Of a DNA stretch of 5,644 nucleotides, positions 5,574 to 5,644 are shown one piece after another. The notes beneath the pieces are model-generated. The model made no database searches. It was not told the DNA's origin and saw only the letters and a program-made list of their open reading frames with translations. Source of the stretch: Allobrachymonas sp. (GTDB taxonomy: Bacteria > Pseudomonadota > Gammaproteobacteria > Burkholderiales > Burkholderiaceae_C); contig JAAUOI010000216.1 in the NCBI GenBank assembly GCA_012036375.1, positions 1-5,644 on the forward strand, given 5' to 3'. How positions within the stretch are numbered: position 1 is the first letter of the stretch; the number at the start of each line of letters is the position of its first letter. The position numbers and the translations under genes are program-made.

Positions 5574-5644
5574 TCAGCGGCCGTCCGGTGTGCGGATGCC
5601 GTACCAGCTGTTGCGTACCCGATCATAATGTTCCGCCGGCTGAT
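5574..5644 (-). CDS. 3' end of an unrecognised minus-strand gene, cut by the window edge
   Basis: Reading inward from the right edge, a minus-strand frame gives QPAEHYDRVRNSWYGIRTPD then GR and a TGA at 5576-5574: 22 visible codons. It is supported as a real gene end mainly by the terminator placed 29 nt downstream. The aromatic and charged residue mix looks like protein, but I do not recognise the family. Too little is visible to assign a function. Its orientation opposes the transporter operon. Confidence 0.4.
   Translation of the reverse strand, partial: QPAEHYDRVRNSWYGIRTPDGR

Noticed and set aside
5404..5628. Plus-strand reading frame of 74 residues in the tail.
   Set aside because: It reads straight through the terminator palindrome and has an Arg/Pro/Ser-rich composition typical of a shadow frame in GC-rich DNA.

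Overview
The window looks like part of a betaproteobacterial chromosome, most likely Burkholderiales and possibly Comamonadaceae. This rests on moderately high G+C, the style of the proteins (a NahR/DntR-like LysR regulator and a BMP lipoprotein with an Ala/Pro-rich linker after the lipobox) and the gene order. The taxonomic call is inference only; there is no rRNA or marker gene here.

Bases 2-5199 hold a single-direction operon. First comes the 3' part of a LysR-type regulator (2-919). It overlaps by 4 bp a duplicated-domain ABC ATPase (916-2451), which overlaps by 14 bp a first inner-membrane permease (2438-3523). A second permease follows at 4171-5091. After 108 bp that contain a plausible promoter, the 5' end of a BMP-family lipoprotein gene begins at 5200. 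Together these are the ATPase, the two permeases and the binding protein of a BMP/NupNOPQ/RnsBACD-type nucleoside or purine ABC importer. The regulator is linked in cis and may sense the substrate or a metabolite of it.

Two things break this otherwise ordinary operon. (1) A toxin-antitoxin pair of about 0.5 kb (Unstab_antitox/TIGR02574-type antitoxin 3563-3796, ParE/RelE-type toxin 3789-4091) sits between the two permease genes. It lies between two 47-bp direct repeats (3481-3527 and 4108-4154, 45/47 identical). The first repeat is the 3' end of permease 1 including its stop codon. The second is a non-coding duplicate of that gene end placed just before permease 2. Removing one 627-bp unit would leave the permeases only 20 bp apart, so the pair looks like a recently acquired cassette that preserved the genes on both sides. 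(2) The BMP lipoprotein loses all family resemblance at about base 5330-5345, after only about 46 codons.

The last ~300 bp (5341-5644) seem unrelated to the operon. They hold the open tail of an unrecognised plus-strand frame ending at 5509, a 22-bp perfect palindrome that looks like a rho-independent terminator for the minus strand, and the last 22 codons of an unrecognised minus-strand gene running in from the right edge. This is either a genuine rearrangement or a chimeric assembly join; the sequence alone cannot decide.
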